A DNA stretch of 44,001 nt from Candidatus Babelota bacterium (GTDB lineage: Bacteria; Babelota; Babeliae; Babelales; Vermiphilaceae): the NCBI GenBank assembly GCA_003963225.1, contig RXKB01000035.1, positions 1 to 44,001 of the forward strand, written 5' to 3'. Made by a program: the position numbers and the translations under genes. Of the stretch, positions 15,946 through 22,236 are shown one piece after another. Every line of letters begins with the position of its first letter. Position 1 is the first letter of the stretch. The notes under the pieces are model-generated. The model had not been told where the DNA came from and made no database searches. It saw only the letters and a list, made by a program, of their open reading frames with translations.

Positions 15946-16556
15946 TAGAATACCACGTGTGCTTCTGTACCATCCATTGTGGCTAGTACCTCATGCAGTT
16001 TATTCAAGCGTTCAATAACCTCATTACGTACTGTATCGTACTGCGTTTGAGTTGGGGTAAACGGTGTCTTACCATTTACGTAGTTATTGTACGTACCACG
16101 GCTATAGCCTAGCATCTGCGCCATCGTGGTATCTTGTGCGCCGCATAGTTTCAACGCCTGCAATACATCAGCAGGAAGAGCTTTGTCATCCAGTACGCCC
16201 GACTCGGCTACTGCCTGAACTGTTTTCTGCGCCGGGGTTTTAGCTGCTGGCTTATCCTTGGCCGGAGCCGCAGGCTTTTTGGGCGCAGCTTTTTTCTTCT
16301 TACCTGACGTATGGTACTCTTCAATCTTAGTGTTGACAATATCGCATAGGTCTGTGCCGTGTGTAAGGCGTTCCATACGCAGTACATCAACCTCATCACC
16401 CATTGAGATACCAAGACGTGCAGCCGCACCTTCTGATAGGCCATCGTCATCGTCTGATGCTAGGTCAACGTCATCATATACCGACAGTGCGTCAAAGTCT
16501 TTACCAACGTGTTCAGCAATTTTAGCTACCACGTCATCTAGGGTTAGGTCACTCAT
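15945..16556 (-). CDS. Possible internal-start product of the two-part protein (203 aa)
   Basis: Inside the 380-codon frame, CAGGAGAAAAAT directly precedes an in-frame ATG at 16556 (MSDLTLDDVVAKIAEHVGKD). This is as good a ribosome-binding site as any in the operon and falls at the boundary between the N-terminal half and the acidic/linker/HTH half. Either the gene makes two products, or it is a fusion of two ancestral genes that kept the second start. Recorded as a candidate separate product, not a certain one. Confidence 0.45.
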   Translation of the reverse strand: MSDLTLDDVVAKIAEHVGKDFDALSVYDDVDLASDDDDGLSEGAAARLGISMGDEVDVLRMERLTHGTDLCDIVNTKIEEYHTSGKKKKAAPKKPAAPAKDKPAAKTPAQKTVQAVAESGVLDDKALPADVLQALKLCGAQDTTMAQMLGYSRGTYNNYVNGKTPFTPTQTQYDTVRNEVIERLNKLHEVLATMDGTEAHVVF

Positions 16557-17087
16557 ATTTTTCTCCTGTTGTGTTGATTGATTGTGAATTTCTAAGGCTT
16601 CCTCAATATGCTGGATTACTATACCCGCATTGGAAAGTATCTGTGCATCGGTCTTGCCAAAAGTAATCTCCTTAAAGAACTCTTTGCCTAGACGGTTGCA
16701 GAATATGTTTATGCCGTCATGGTCATGCAACCCCATGTCTATAGTGTACTGACCGAGCCAACTTTGTGATAGGTATGGTACGTACGGCTCAAGCAACGGT
16801 TCAACAGCATCATCAAGCGCAAGCTCCCACTCGTCCGCGTTTGGTGCTTCGGTTATATCACCATTCATAAGCAGGAAGTCTTCGTATGCCCCTTCTACTA
16901 TCGGCTTAACCTCATCAGCGATGGCCGCAATGACGCGGCGTTCAACTTCATTGCGTACTACCTTAAGCGCGGTCTCTTTGTCCGGGCGTTTGGTTGACCT
17001 TGGTTTAATACGCATTACCGGGGCTTTGAAAGCATCGGCGATTAAGTCTGTAGTGCTGATAATGTCTGATATGTTCTTAGATGGCAT
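15945..17087 (-). CDS. Two-part acidic/basic protein with C-terminal HTH-like region
   Basis: The 380-residue product has AGGACAG before its ATG. Residues 1-175 are helical and acidic. After residue 177 comes an acidic segment (DDVDLASDDDDGLSEGAAAR), then a lysine/alanine/proline linker (KKKKAAPKKPAAPAKDKPAA), then a C-terminal region with DTTMAQMLGYSRGTYNNYVN, which resembles an XRE-type helix-turn-helix. An in-frame ATG at 16556 has its own strong site, so a 203-residue C-terminal product is also likely. A DNA-binding regulator is plausible; no named family is recognised. Confidence 0.75.
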   Translation of the reverse strand: MPSKNISDIISTTDLIADAFKAPVMRIKPRSTKRPDKETALKVVRNEVERRVIAAIADEVKPIVEGAYEDFLLMNGDITEAPNADEWELALDDAVEPLLEPYVPYLSQSWLGQYTIDMGLHDHDGINIFCNRLGKEFFKEITFGKTDAQILSNAGIVIQHIEEALEIHNQSTQQEKNMSDLTLDDVVAKIAEHVGKDFDALSVYDDVDLASDDDDGLSEGAAARLGISMGDEVDVLRMERLTHGTDLCDIVNTKIEEYHTSGKKKKAAPKKPAAPAKDKPAAKTPAQKTVQAVAESGVLDDKALPADVLQALKLCGAQDTTMAQMLGYSRGTYNNYVNGKTPFTPTQTQYDTVRNEVIERLNKLHEVLATMDGTEAHVVF

Positions 17088-17098
17088 GGTCTGTCCTG

Positions 17099-17335
17099 TT
17101 ACTTGTTGGTTGCGTCTACTGCTACTGGCGGGTGAACGCCGCCAACTATGGCTAGACGTATCTTAACCCCAAAGGCCAGCTTGATGCGTTCCTTAAAGGT
17201 TGGTTTCCACCATGAGAATATGATACCTTGGGCTACGCACACGGGTAGCTCGGTACACTTCATGCCTTTGCTGTCGTCCCACCCTTTAGGTTTTCCGTAT
17301 ACAGCGTTTGTATGTGGTGTCATTACTGCTTTCAT
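17099..17335 (-). CDS. Unknown 78-aa protein
   Basis: The ATG at 17335 overlaps the preceding stop as ATGA. The product (MKAVMTPHTNAVYGKPKGWD...) has two cysteines in ELPVCVAQG and KCTELP, aromatic residues in IIFSWWKPTF, and a beta-like C-terminal part (KIRLAIVGGVHPPVAV). I do not recognise it. Its length, clear start and place in the operon support a real gene. Confidence 0.68.
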   Translation of the reverse strand: MKAVMTPHTNAVYGKPKGWDDSKGMKCTELPVCVAQGIIFSWWKPTFKERIKLAFGVKIRLAIVGGVHPPVAVDATNK

Positions 17336-17574
17336 TGTACGTTCACCTTGTCTTTGCTAGTAACGCTTAAGGTAATAGTACCTGTCTGCGGATTGCTATT
17401 AAAAGTTAGAACGTCATTACCTGTAGCATCAATCTCTGCAACGGGGAAGTCTACGGCCTTGCCGTCCATACGTTTGATAAGACATATCAACGCGCTTTGT
17501 AAGCACTTTTCTATCGCGCCTTTCATCTTAGGGTCTAGGCTCTCTACGTTGGGTAAGTTTGGTTTGTCGCTCAT
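17332..17574 (-). CDS. Unknown 80-aa protein
   Basis: The start overlaps the DUF3310-type gene stop as ATGA. The product begins MSDKPNLPNVESLDPKMKGA, continues with a helix holding two cysteines (IEKCLQSALICLIKRMDG), then an extended region (DVLTFNSNPQTGTITLSVTS) typical of beta strands. No family is recognised. It is translated between two genes that use the same four-base overlap. Confidence 0.68.
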   Translation of the reverse strand: MSDKPNLPNVESLDPKMKGAIEKCLQSALICLIKRMDGKAVDFPVAEIDATGNDVLTFNSNPQTGTITLSVTSKDKVNVQ

Positions 17575-18218
17575 TGGTGTTCCTCGCTTAAAATGAAGTT
17601 GATATATGCCTTGGCTTTCTCCAAGTCCTGTTTGCCGCCCTTATGCTGCCATCTCCACAGGTATTTGATGGCCGTAAGGGTGCAATGTGCCTCAAAACCT
17701 TCCCGCGTTGTAGCAGCCCTTAAAGCCGCAATACATTCTATCCCGCCTTGGTTGTAATGTGAAGGGCTATTAACCGGGTCAGAGCCTAGCTTACGTAAAG
17801 CTTCGTTAATAATATCCGATGCGCGTGGTTTTATATCGCGTGGCAACCCAAAAAAGTTTGTAGCCGGAGGTTTGCCGTAAATCTCATCCGCCTTTACGTT
17901 ACCGATAACTTCTTTGGGGTTAAACTGTAGTGGGTCGCGTACCATTGACGCACCGGGGTGAAAATCAATTTTGATGTCTGGGTTCTCTTCGGCCACGGCA
18001 TAACCGTTGATACGTTCGTCTGGGTCTCCTGACGGGAACACGGCGATAAGTACCTCAACCTCATCAAGACCGAATATGTCCTCAACGGTACTATCATCTA
18101 ACTGTACATGTAGGTACGTAGGGAATACCTTACGGATTACACCTTGTTTACCTTTCAGCTTATCCTTGTCTGAACGTACAGACATACGTTGCCCTATCGT
18201 TGGTGTTACTCCTGTCAT
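17571..18218 (-). CDS. KOW-like N-terminus plus DUF3310-type C-terminus
   Basis: Three ATGs are available (18233, 18221, 18218); AAAGGGG lies just before the last two, so I start at 18218 (215 residues). The first 60 residues contain LKGKQGVIRKVFPTYLHVQL, a KOW-like small barrel. The last 65 residues contain PVNSPSHYNQGGIECI and FEAHCTLTAIKYLWRWQHKG, the conserved DUF3310 pattern found in many phages and sometimes labelled nucleotide-kinase-like. The true activity of DUF3310 is unclear. This is the first gene of the replication operon, downstream of a structured leader. Confidence 0.82.
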   Translation of the reverse strand: MTGVTPTIGQRMSVRSDKDKLKGKQGVIRKVFPTYLHVQLDDSTVEDIFGLDEVEVLIAVFPSGDPDERINGYAVAEENPDIKIDFHPGASMVRDPLQFNPKEVIGNVKADEIYGKPPATNFFGLPRDIKPRASDIINEALRKLGSDPVNSPSHYNQGGIECIAALRAATTREGFEAHCTLTAIKYLWRWQHKGGKQDLEKAKAYINFILSEEHQ

Positions 18219-18241
18219 CATGTCCCCTTTCATGTTAATAA

Positions 18242-18327
18242 AATGTTTTGTGCTACGGAGGCGTACATGAAAGGTAATAACTGTAACCTGAGTGGGTTAT
18301 GGTTTCACCTCCGTAACACGAAACATT
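18242..18327 (-). repeat. Long inverted repeat, arms 22 bp, loop 42
   Basis: The arms are 18242-18263 and 18306-18327; they match at 19 of 22 positions and all three differences are transitions. A smaller inverted repeat (TAACC at 18284-18288, GGTTA at 18295-18299) lies in the loop. It sits in the untranslated leader just upstream of the KOW/DUF3310 gene, where transcripts from the 18929 promoter would carry it. Confidence 0.8.
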
Positions 18328-18335
18328 CTATATAC

Positions 18336-18398
18336 TTAATGTTGTGGACTCAATGTGGATGTTAGGTCTCTTCTGTTTCTTTTAATCCACAACACTAA
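18336..18398 (-). repeat. Second inverted repeat, arms 13 bp (12 matching), loop 37
   Basis: The arms are 18336-18348 and 18386-18398, with a nine-base perfect core (TGTTGTGGA / TCCACAACA). It directly follows the first long inverted repeat and precedes a GC-rich hairpin. The loop is pyrimidine-rich on the plus strand. Confidence 0.75.
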
Positions 18399-18414
18399 AT
18401 ATACTTGGGAAGTA

Positions 18415-18436
18415 GGGAGAGGCCGTAGCCCCTCCC
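18415..18436 (-). terminator. GC-rich hairpin downstream of 18459-18872 gene
   Basis: The arms GGGAGaGGC and GCCcCTCCC surround a CGTA loop, with one internal mismatch. It is nested in a wider TTGGGAA (18405-18411) / TTCCCAA (18452-18458) pairing that begins at the gene's stop codon. On the minus strand no U-run follows, so it may attenuate or protect RNA ends instead of being a classic terminator. Confidence 0.5.
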
Positions 18437-18458
18437 ATACATTGAAGCTGGTTCCCAA

Positions 18459-18872
18459 TTACGCTTCAACGCGCCATACGCGTACGCCAGTAGGTTCAGT
18501 CTGGGTACGGATAGCAAACTTGTAACCTTCATGGTTCTTAGAGAAGCGGCGAGATGCACCAGATAGACGGTTAGCAATCTTACGGCACTCTTCAACTTTA
18601 GCTGCTGCAAGTTCGTTAGCGTCAGAGTAGAACGCTTCGTCAATATCAGCCGCAACAAAGAATGATTGACCTTCGGCCATGTTTGCGAATGGATACGGTG
18701 ATACGCCGCCAACACGTGTGCTGGCCGGGATAGCGATACCGTCTTCAAGTGCGAATTTAGATTTTACGTTAGCAACTTTTGGTTCTGCTGATTTCTTAGC
18801 AGCTTTAGGTGCTGATGATTTCTCTGCTTTCTTAGCGGCAGTTTTCGCTTTCTTTTGTGGTACTGTAGGCAT
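18459..18872 (-). CDS. Basic N-terminal tail protein, unknown (137 aa)
   Basis: I start it at ATG 18872 behind AACAGGAGACTAT; the frame extends to 18932 without a better site. Residues 5-35 are a lysine/alanine-rich tail (KKAKTAAKKAEKSSAPKAAK) like a histone tail. The rest is globular, with IAIPASTRVGGVSPYPFANM, a helix (AAAKVEECRKIANRLSGAS) and RRFSKNHEGYKFAIRTQTEP near the end. No family name can be given. It has its own strong promoter-like sequence upstream and structured RNA downstream, so it may be made in large amounts; DNA binding or compaction is a guess. Confidence 0.75.
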   Translation of the reverse strand: MPTVPQKKAKTAAKKAEKSSAPKAAKKSAEPKVANVKSKFALEDGIAIPASTRVGGVSPYPFANMAEGQSFFVAADIDEAFYSDANELAAAKVEECRKIANRLSGASRRFSKNHEGYKFAIRTQTEPTGVRVWRVEA

Positions 18873-18914
18873 ATAGTCTCCTGTTAAGTTGGTTGATGTT
18901 AGTAATAGTATCTC

Positions 18915-18957
18915 GTTAAACAAGTTTATCAATAAACGACTCTGTACTAGGTGTCAA
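18915..18957 (-). promoter_or_regulatory. Candidate sigma70 promoter with shared operator-like element
   Basis: A perfect TTGACA (18952-18957, minus strand) is followed after 17 bases by TATTGA (18929-18934). Immediately downstream, the plus-strand element GTTAAACAAGTTTATC (18915-18930) is the same imperfect palindrome found at 10906-10921. AT-rich DNA (18958-18980) lies upstream of the -35. It would transcribe the basic-tail gene and, by read-through, the replication operon. Confidence 0.55.
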
Positions 18958-18999
18958 GCATATTTTTGAAAATATTTTGTGACCCTATGGTTTCTCTCC

Positions 19000-19221
19000 T
19001 TATCTAGTCCTAATCGGCATGTATACAGGAATAACTGTATTAGATTTATCACCCGCCCGCCATTTAGCTGTGCATTGATATTGTTTTTCATACATCAAAC
19101 ACTCTTTCATAAAAGCGTCCTCTGTACGGTTTTCGTTAACTATACATAGGTAAAGCCCCACGCATAGACCGACTATCAATAGGCCGATAATCCCGCCTAT
19201 TATTTTCTCTTCCATCCACAT
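19000..19221 (-). CDS. Single-span membrane protein, unknown (73 aa)
   Basis: From ATG 19221, behind AGGAGAGAAGCC, the product starts MWMEEKIIGGIIGLLIVGLC. It has one transmembrane segment at about residues 8-29, then a charged domain with two cysteines (MKECLMYEKQYQCTAKW) likely facing the periplasm or cytoplasm. Small one-span early proteins in phages can block host processes or superinfection, but nothing here identifies the target. Confidence 0.68.
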   Translation of the reverse strand: MWMEEKIIGGIIGLLIVGLCVGLYLCIVNENRTEDAFMKECLMYEKQYQCTAKWRAGDKSNTVIPVYMPIRTR

Positions 19222-19231
19222 GGCTTCTCTC

Positions 19232-19312
19232 CTAATTAAATAAATATTCAACAATGCGTATGGCCGCGCCTGCGACCAGTAGCATACCGATTGCGGTAAA
19301 TGCTCTTTCCAT
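19232..19312 (-). CDS. Tiny hydrophobic peptide (26 aa)
   Basis: The frame reads MERAFTAIGMLLVAGAAIRI and ends YLFN. It has an excellent ribosome-binding site (AAGGGAGG, seven bases before ATG), and its stop lies in the leader of the next gene. A hydrophobic stretch of about 16 residues could span or sit in the membrane. The strong site and exact fit between neighbours support translation despite the length. Confidence 0.5.
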   Translation of the reverse strand: MERAFTAIGMLLVAGAAIRIVEYLFN

Positions 19313-19326
19313 AATGTTTACCTCCC

Positions 19327-19602
19327 TTAAAATTCATGGCGGGGTAGCATAGTCATAGCGTCAAACACTTCCTTAGTTACAAGGGTAGAGTCATCCGGCC
19401 ATGTCGCTAGGTCGCCTGCGTTATGTGAAAAATAGTTTCCCTCATCCTCTACGTCATCATCGCCGTAGTAAGTCTTAGCATAATCCTCTACGAAAGCAAG
19501 CGGGGCTTGATGCGCGGGTAGTGTAAACCTAAATGTGTTAGTAAACTCATACTCCCCGTGGCGTATGCCTATCTGTCCTATATAATAATTTAATTCGCTC
19601 AT
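19327..19602 (-). CDS. Acidic early protein, unknown (91 aa)
   Basis: From ATG 19602, behind AATTAGGAGAGAAACC, the product begins MSELNYYIGQIGIRHGEYEF. It has a strand-rich first half and an acidic middle (YYGDDDVEDEGNYFS). There are no cysteines or membrane spans. The same leader sequence precedes the membrane protein gene downstream. Unknown function; acidity is common in phage proteins that mimic DNA, but charge alone is weak evidence. Confidence 0.66.
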   Translation of the reverse strand: MSELNYYIGQIGIRHGEYEFTNTFRFTLPAHQAPLAFVEDYAKTYYGDDDVEDEGNYFSHNAGDLATWPDDSTLVTKEVFDAMTMLPRHEF

Positions 19603-19650
19603 GGTTTCTCTCCTAATTAGTTGGTTAATCGCTATCAAATAAATAGCAGT

Positions 19651-19674
19651 TTGCGCCCTTGCTATCAGGCGCAA
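19651..19674 (-). terminator. Hairpin downstream of 19680-19868 gene
   Basis: A perfect TTGCGCC / GGCGCAA stem with a ten-base loop starts six bases after the gene's stop codon. On the minus strand it is followed by ACTGCTATTTATTTG, a weak T-rich stretch, and a further GCTAT/ATAGC pairing. It may act as a partial terminator within the early cluster. Confidence 0.5.
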
Positions 19675-19679
19675 TGTTG

Positions 19680-19868
19680 CTAGTTACTTACTACAAGCCT
19701 TATGTCTTCCCTTTCCCCTACGTCTCTAAAATACGGCATAGCCTTTATTTGCCCGCATACTATTTTAGCGGCTTCAAATTGCTTTGCCCGTATATGGCTT
19801 GCCTCTATTCGCTGTAGTGACTGTATACGCTTGGCAACGTCACACTTAACAAAATCTATTGCGCTCAT
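19680..19868 (-). CDS. Small helical protein, unknown (62 aa)
   Basis: The product begins MSAIDFVKCDVAKRIQSLQR and is mostly helical, with basic and glutamine-rich segments (ASHIRAKQFEAAKIVCGQIK) like a small helical hairpin. The ATG follows the preceding stop after two bases, with AAGG as a modest ribosome site. The family is not recognised. Confidence 0.62.
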   Translation of the reverse strand: MSAIDFVKCDVAKRIQSLQRIEASHIRAKQFEAAKIVCGQIKAMPYFRDVGEREDIRLVVSN

Positions 19869-19870
19869 GG

Positions 19871-20290
19871 TTAAGCCTTATATTTACGGTCTAGCTCTGC
19901 AACACGCTTCGCCCTATGCGCGGGCGCGAACTTATTGACTATTTCAAGGTTATAGCCAATAGAACGTAACTCTTTAAGCAACGGCATATACTCCGCCCGC
20001 TTCGCCGGGATTGTATGGCCGCAATTAGCATCGCCGTGGCCGTGTTGCCCTATGTGCATATAATTCATGCAAGTGTTAGGGCTGTTAGTTCCCGGCAATT
20101 CAGGGAAAAACGCTATTATATCCCCGCCCTGCTTAAACTTGCGGAATATAACTTTTGTTTTATTCCTAGCATCTAAAAAGCTTTGCAAGCTTAAAGCCCT
20201 GTCTGATATTGTTTGCGGGTCTCCCTCATAAACCGCGTCTATAAGTTCCCGGCATTGGCCTATTAGCCGTTTTACATCATCTTTATGCAT
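19871..20290 (-). CDS. Unknown 139-aa protein
   Basis: The product starts MHKDDVKRLIGQCRELIDAV behind GAAAGGTTATAATT. It contains a helical N-terminal half and a histidine/glycine-rich stretch (CMNYMHIGQHGHGDANCGHT) whose cysteines and histidines might bind a metal. The C-terminal part is basic (PAHRAKRVAELDRKYKA). No family recognised. The histidine-rich loop is the only unusual feature. Confidence 0.68.
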   Translation of the reverse strand: MHKDDVKRLIGQCRELIDAVYEGDPQTISDRALSLQSFLDARNKTKVIFRKFKQGGDIIAFFPELPGTNSPNTCMNYMHIGQHGHGDANCGHTIPAKRAEYMPLLKELRSIGYNLEIVNKFAPAHRAKRVAELDRKYKA

Positions 20291-20338
20291 AATTATAACC
20301 TTTCATGTTATTGTTAAACTAAGCCCATGCCTAGCAGA

Positions 20339-20362
20339 TTGCAGCCCGGTTAAAGGCTGCAA
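20339..20362 (-). terminator. Hairpin downstream of 20375-20791 gene
   Basis: A perfect eight-base stem (TTGCAGCC / GGCTGCAA) with an eight-base loop lies 13 bases beyond the gene's stop. A smaller TTGCTA/TAGCAA hairpin (20365-20381) overlaps that stop. No clear U-run follows on the minus strand, so termination may be partial. Confidence 0.5.
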
Positions 20363-20374
20363 GGTTGCTATTCA

Positions 20375-20791
20375 CTAGCAATAGATTTTGTCTAATCTAA
20401 AATGCTCTTCTAACGTGTATTCTTTTTCGCCCCGGCTAAAACCTGTCCACTCATAATAAACAGTTGCAACCCGGTTTTTATCATAAACAATTTTAGCCCG
20501 TCTATATTCGCCGTTTTGCATTACATAAGTATTGTAACCCTCAATAGCGGCCAATTTATCGGGGTGTATTCCCTGCTCAAAATATTCACCTATTATTTTG
20601 TTGCCGTCTAATTTCAAGTTACGCTCTTTTAGCCATAGCCTGAAAGTTCTAAACTTTGTGAAGGCTATATAGCTGCAAGATTGTTTTTGTATTAGGAAGG
20701 CATAAGGGCGGCACATTTTACCTGAATGGCGGCTTGCCTTATCAGACAAGTAAACATCTAGGTTTTTTATATGGAATAGATAAGTTGTCAT
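20375..20791 (-). CDS. Unknown basic aromatic protein (138 aa)
   Basis: The product begins MTTYLFHIKNLDVYLSDKAS, is basic and rich in tyrosine and phenylalanine, and includes FRTFRLWLKERNLKLDGNKI and YEWTGFSRGEKEYTLEEHFR. GGGGAGGCC precedes the ATG. There is no membrane span and no metal motif. I recognise no family. It belongs to the early cluster of short unknown genes. Confidence 0.68.
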   Translation of the reverse strand: MTTYLFHIKNLDVYLSDKASRHSGKMCRPYAFLIQKQSCSYIAFTKFRTFRLWLKERNLKLDGNKIIGEYFEQGIHPDKLAAIEGYNTYVMQNGEYRRAKIVYDKNRVATVYYEWTGFSRGEKEYTLEEHFRLDKIYC

Positions 20792-20806
20792 AATATGGCC
20801 TCCCCT

Positions 20807-21112
20807 CTATTTCAAATATTTAATGTGGCAACCGTTTAACGCCTCTGCCCCATTGCTAGGGCTGTATATGTTACCCCTTGCATGTTTAGCAGGCTTTGCC
20901 CATGTAGCGGGTTTAAGTATGTCCCCATTGCTCAAGTCAACAAACGCAAAAACGCTACTATCATTAGTTACGTATTTGGCGAATTTTTTACCAATAGTAT
21001 AAGTCACTTTTGGCGGCGGTGCATATGTAAACTTCATACGCTCCCAATATGCGGCTTGCGCGTTATTAGCTACGGTGTTAAATGCGTCTAGTGCTGTGTT
21101 TAAGTCTGTCAT
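20807..21112 (-). CDS. Unknown 101-aa protein
   Basis: The product starts MTDLNTALDAFNTVANNAQA behind AGAGGTAACATT. The middle has YTIGKKFAKYVTNDSSVFAF then VDLSNGDILKPATW, followed by a glycine/serine loop (HARGNIYSPSNGAEALNG). The alternation suggests a small beta fold; similar GDILKPA-type segments occur in short phage and plasmid proteins of unknown role. I give no function. Confidence 0.7.
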   Translation of the reverse strand: MTDLNTALDAFNTVANNAQAAYWERMKFTYAPPPKVTYTIGKKFAKYVTNDSSVFAFVDLSNGDILKPATWAKPAKHARGNIYSPSNGAEALNGCHIKYLK

Positions 21113-21130
21113 AATGTTACCTCTTTATTG

Positions 21131-21607
21131 TTATGCTGTTAGTTTAGTTACTATGTCTTTAAGTGCTGTACGGCCACGGGCTACAGCTTCACTTGCCAAC
21201 TCATTAGCGGCTTGCGTTAAATGGCTGTTGTCTATTTTGCCGTCTTTATCTGCTAGGTTACATTCATAACCCCAGCAAGCCGCCGCGTGTTCATCAAGCA
21301 TAACGCCGTTTTTAGCTACGCTAATAACAACCCCGCAATAAAACCATTTATCGGCCTTCCAATCATCTATAACGCGCTCCGCATCCTGAAAAGCGGCCTT
21401 ATATTCCGCCGCGCTAACATTATGCCCCATAAAGCCCGCATCGGTCTCAACCATGCTAGGCCAAAAGCCGCAATCCCTTTTATCCGGCGCGGCTGTGTTG
21501 TCGTCATATTCTATTCGGGCTACTAATTCAAAGCCCTCATAATTAGCGGTTATGCGTTCGCCTTCTATAACGTAGTTGTCAAACTCTTCATTGTATAGAT
21601 TAGTCAT
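21131..21607 (-). CDS. Unknown acidic protein (158 aa)
   Basis: The product begins MTNLYNEEFDNYVIEGERIT, with an acidic beta-like N-terminal part, a helix with tryptophans (AFQDAERVIDDWKADKWFYC) and a helical C-terminus (AANELASEAVARGRTALKDI). AAGAGGTAATATT precedes the ATG, the leader shared across this cluster. The family is not recognised. Confidence 0.68.
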   Translation of the reverse strand: MTNLYNEEFDNYVIEGERITANYEGFELVARIEYDDNTAAPDKRDCGFWPSMVETDAGFMGHNVSAAEYKAAFQDAERVIDDWKADKWFYCGVVISVAKNGVMLDEHAAACWGYECNLADKDGKIDNSHLTQAANELASEAVARGRTALKDIVTKLTA

Positions 21608-21618
21608 AATATTACCTC

Positions 21619-21732
21619 TTATGTTATAATGTTAATAATAGTGTCGGTTAAACCTGTGGCCTTCCCGGTTGTGCAATACAATAGCGCATCGGCTATAATT
21701 GCGTATGATGTAATAGCGAATAGTTTAAGCAT
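21619..21732 (-). CDS. Tiny hydrophobic protein (37 aa)
   Basis: The frame reads MLKLFAITSYAIIADALLYC and ends TDTIINIIT. It starts inside the last codons of the upstream gene and ends just before the next leader, filling the gap exactly. The first 20 residues are hydrophobic and could cross a membrane. No strong ribosome site is visible, so it would rely on coupling. Confidence 0.4.
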   Translation of the reverse strand: MLKLFAITSYAIIADALLYCTTGKATGLTDTIINIIT

Positions 21733-21907
21733 TGCTAACCTCATACTTGCCGCATGTATTACCGTTAGTGTCTCTTATATTGCCTAGCGGTACTTTAGCA
21801 TTTATGGCCTTATCTGCTACTTGATTAAGTACGTGTGTTAGCTCGTTATATGTGTCATCCGCAAACGCGGCATTATCCATATTTATTGTTATAGTGATTG
21901 TACTCAT
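21725..21907 (-). CDS. Small unknown protein (60 aa)
   Basis: The product begins MSTITITINMDNAAFADDTY, a beta strand then a helix (NELTHVLNQVADKAINAK) and a short loop with one cysteine (RDTNGNTCGKYEVSNA). This strand-helix-strand layout is common in small phage proteins. AGAGGTAATATT precedes the ATG. No function is known to me. Confidence 0.66.
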   Translation of the reverse strand: MSTITITINMDNAAFADDTYNELTHVLNQVADKAINAKVPLGNIRDTNGNTCGKYEVSNA

Positions 21908-21917
21908 AATATTACCT

Positions 21918-22130
21918 CTATATTGTTAGTGTTTGAAAATCAGCGCGGCCTAATAAGTCCTGTAAGTACGCAACACGCTGCTTATTTTTATTGTACTTTT
22001 CCCCGAACGCCGCCGCGCCTGTAGTTAAGTATTCTTTCTTGTATATTTCCATGTCTGTAGTTAATGACTTAATAGCCGCCTCTAATTCTGTACGGCTATA
22101 AGTAATTTGTTGGTTATTATCTTTATTCAT
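21918..22130 (-). CDS. Small coiled-coil-like protein (70 aa)
   Basis: The product starts MNKDNNQQITYSRTELEAAI and is almost wholly helical, with alternating charged and hydrophobic residues (LTTDMEIYKKEYLTTGAAAF, KNKQRVAYLQDLLGRADF). GAAAGGTAATAT precedes the ATG. It may form a coiled-coil dimer. No family is recognised. Confidence 0.64.
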   Translation of the reverse strand: MNKDNNQQITYSRTELEAAIKSLTTDMEIYKKEYLTTGAAAFGEKYNKNKQRVAYLQDLLGRADFQTLTI

Positions 22131-22174
22131 ATATTACCTTTCATGTTGTTAATTATGTACGTTTATATTGTACG

Positions 22175-22236
22175 CCTCTACAGACTATCAAACTATTAGC
22201 ATAATGTCAAACACTATTTTTTACCCTCTACAGACT
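22175..22236. repeat. 12-bp direct repeat, 50-bp spacing
   Basis: CCTCTACAGACT occurs at 22175-22186 and at 22225-22236, the second copy inside the 3' end of the first early gene. This could be the trace of a small deletion or duplication, or a protein-binding pair. Confidence 0.6.
22187..22210 (-). promoter_or_regulatory. Weak candidate promoter between first and second early genes
   Basis: A perfect TTGACA (22205-22210, minus strand) is followed at normal spacing only by poor -10 matches (ATAGTC or TAGTCT). It could give a second early transcript beginning at the 70-aa gene. The -35 is convincing; the -10 is not. Confidence 0.3.
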
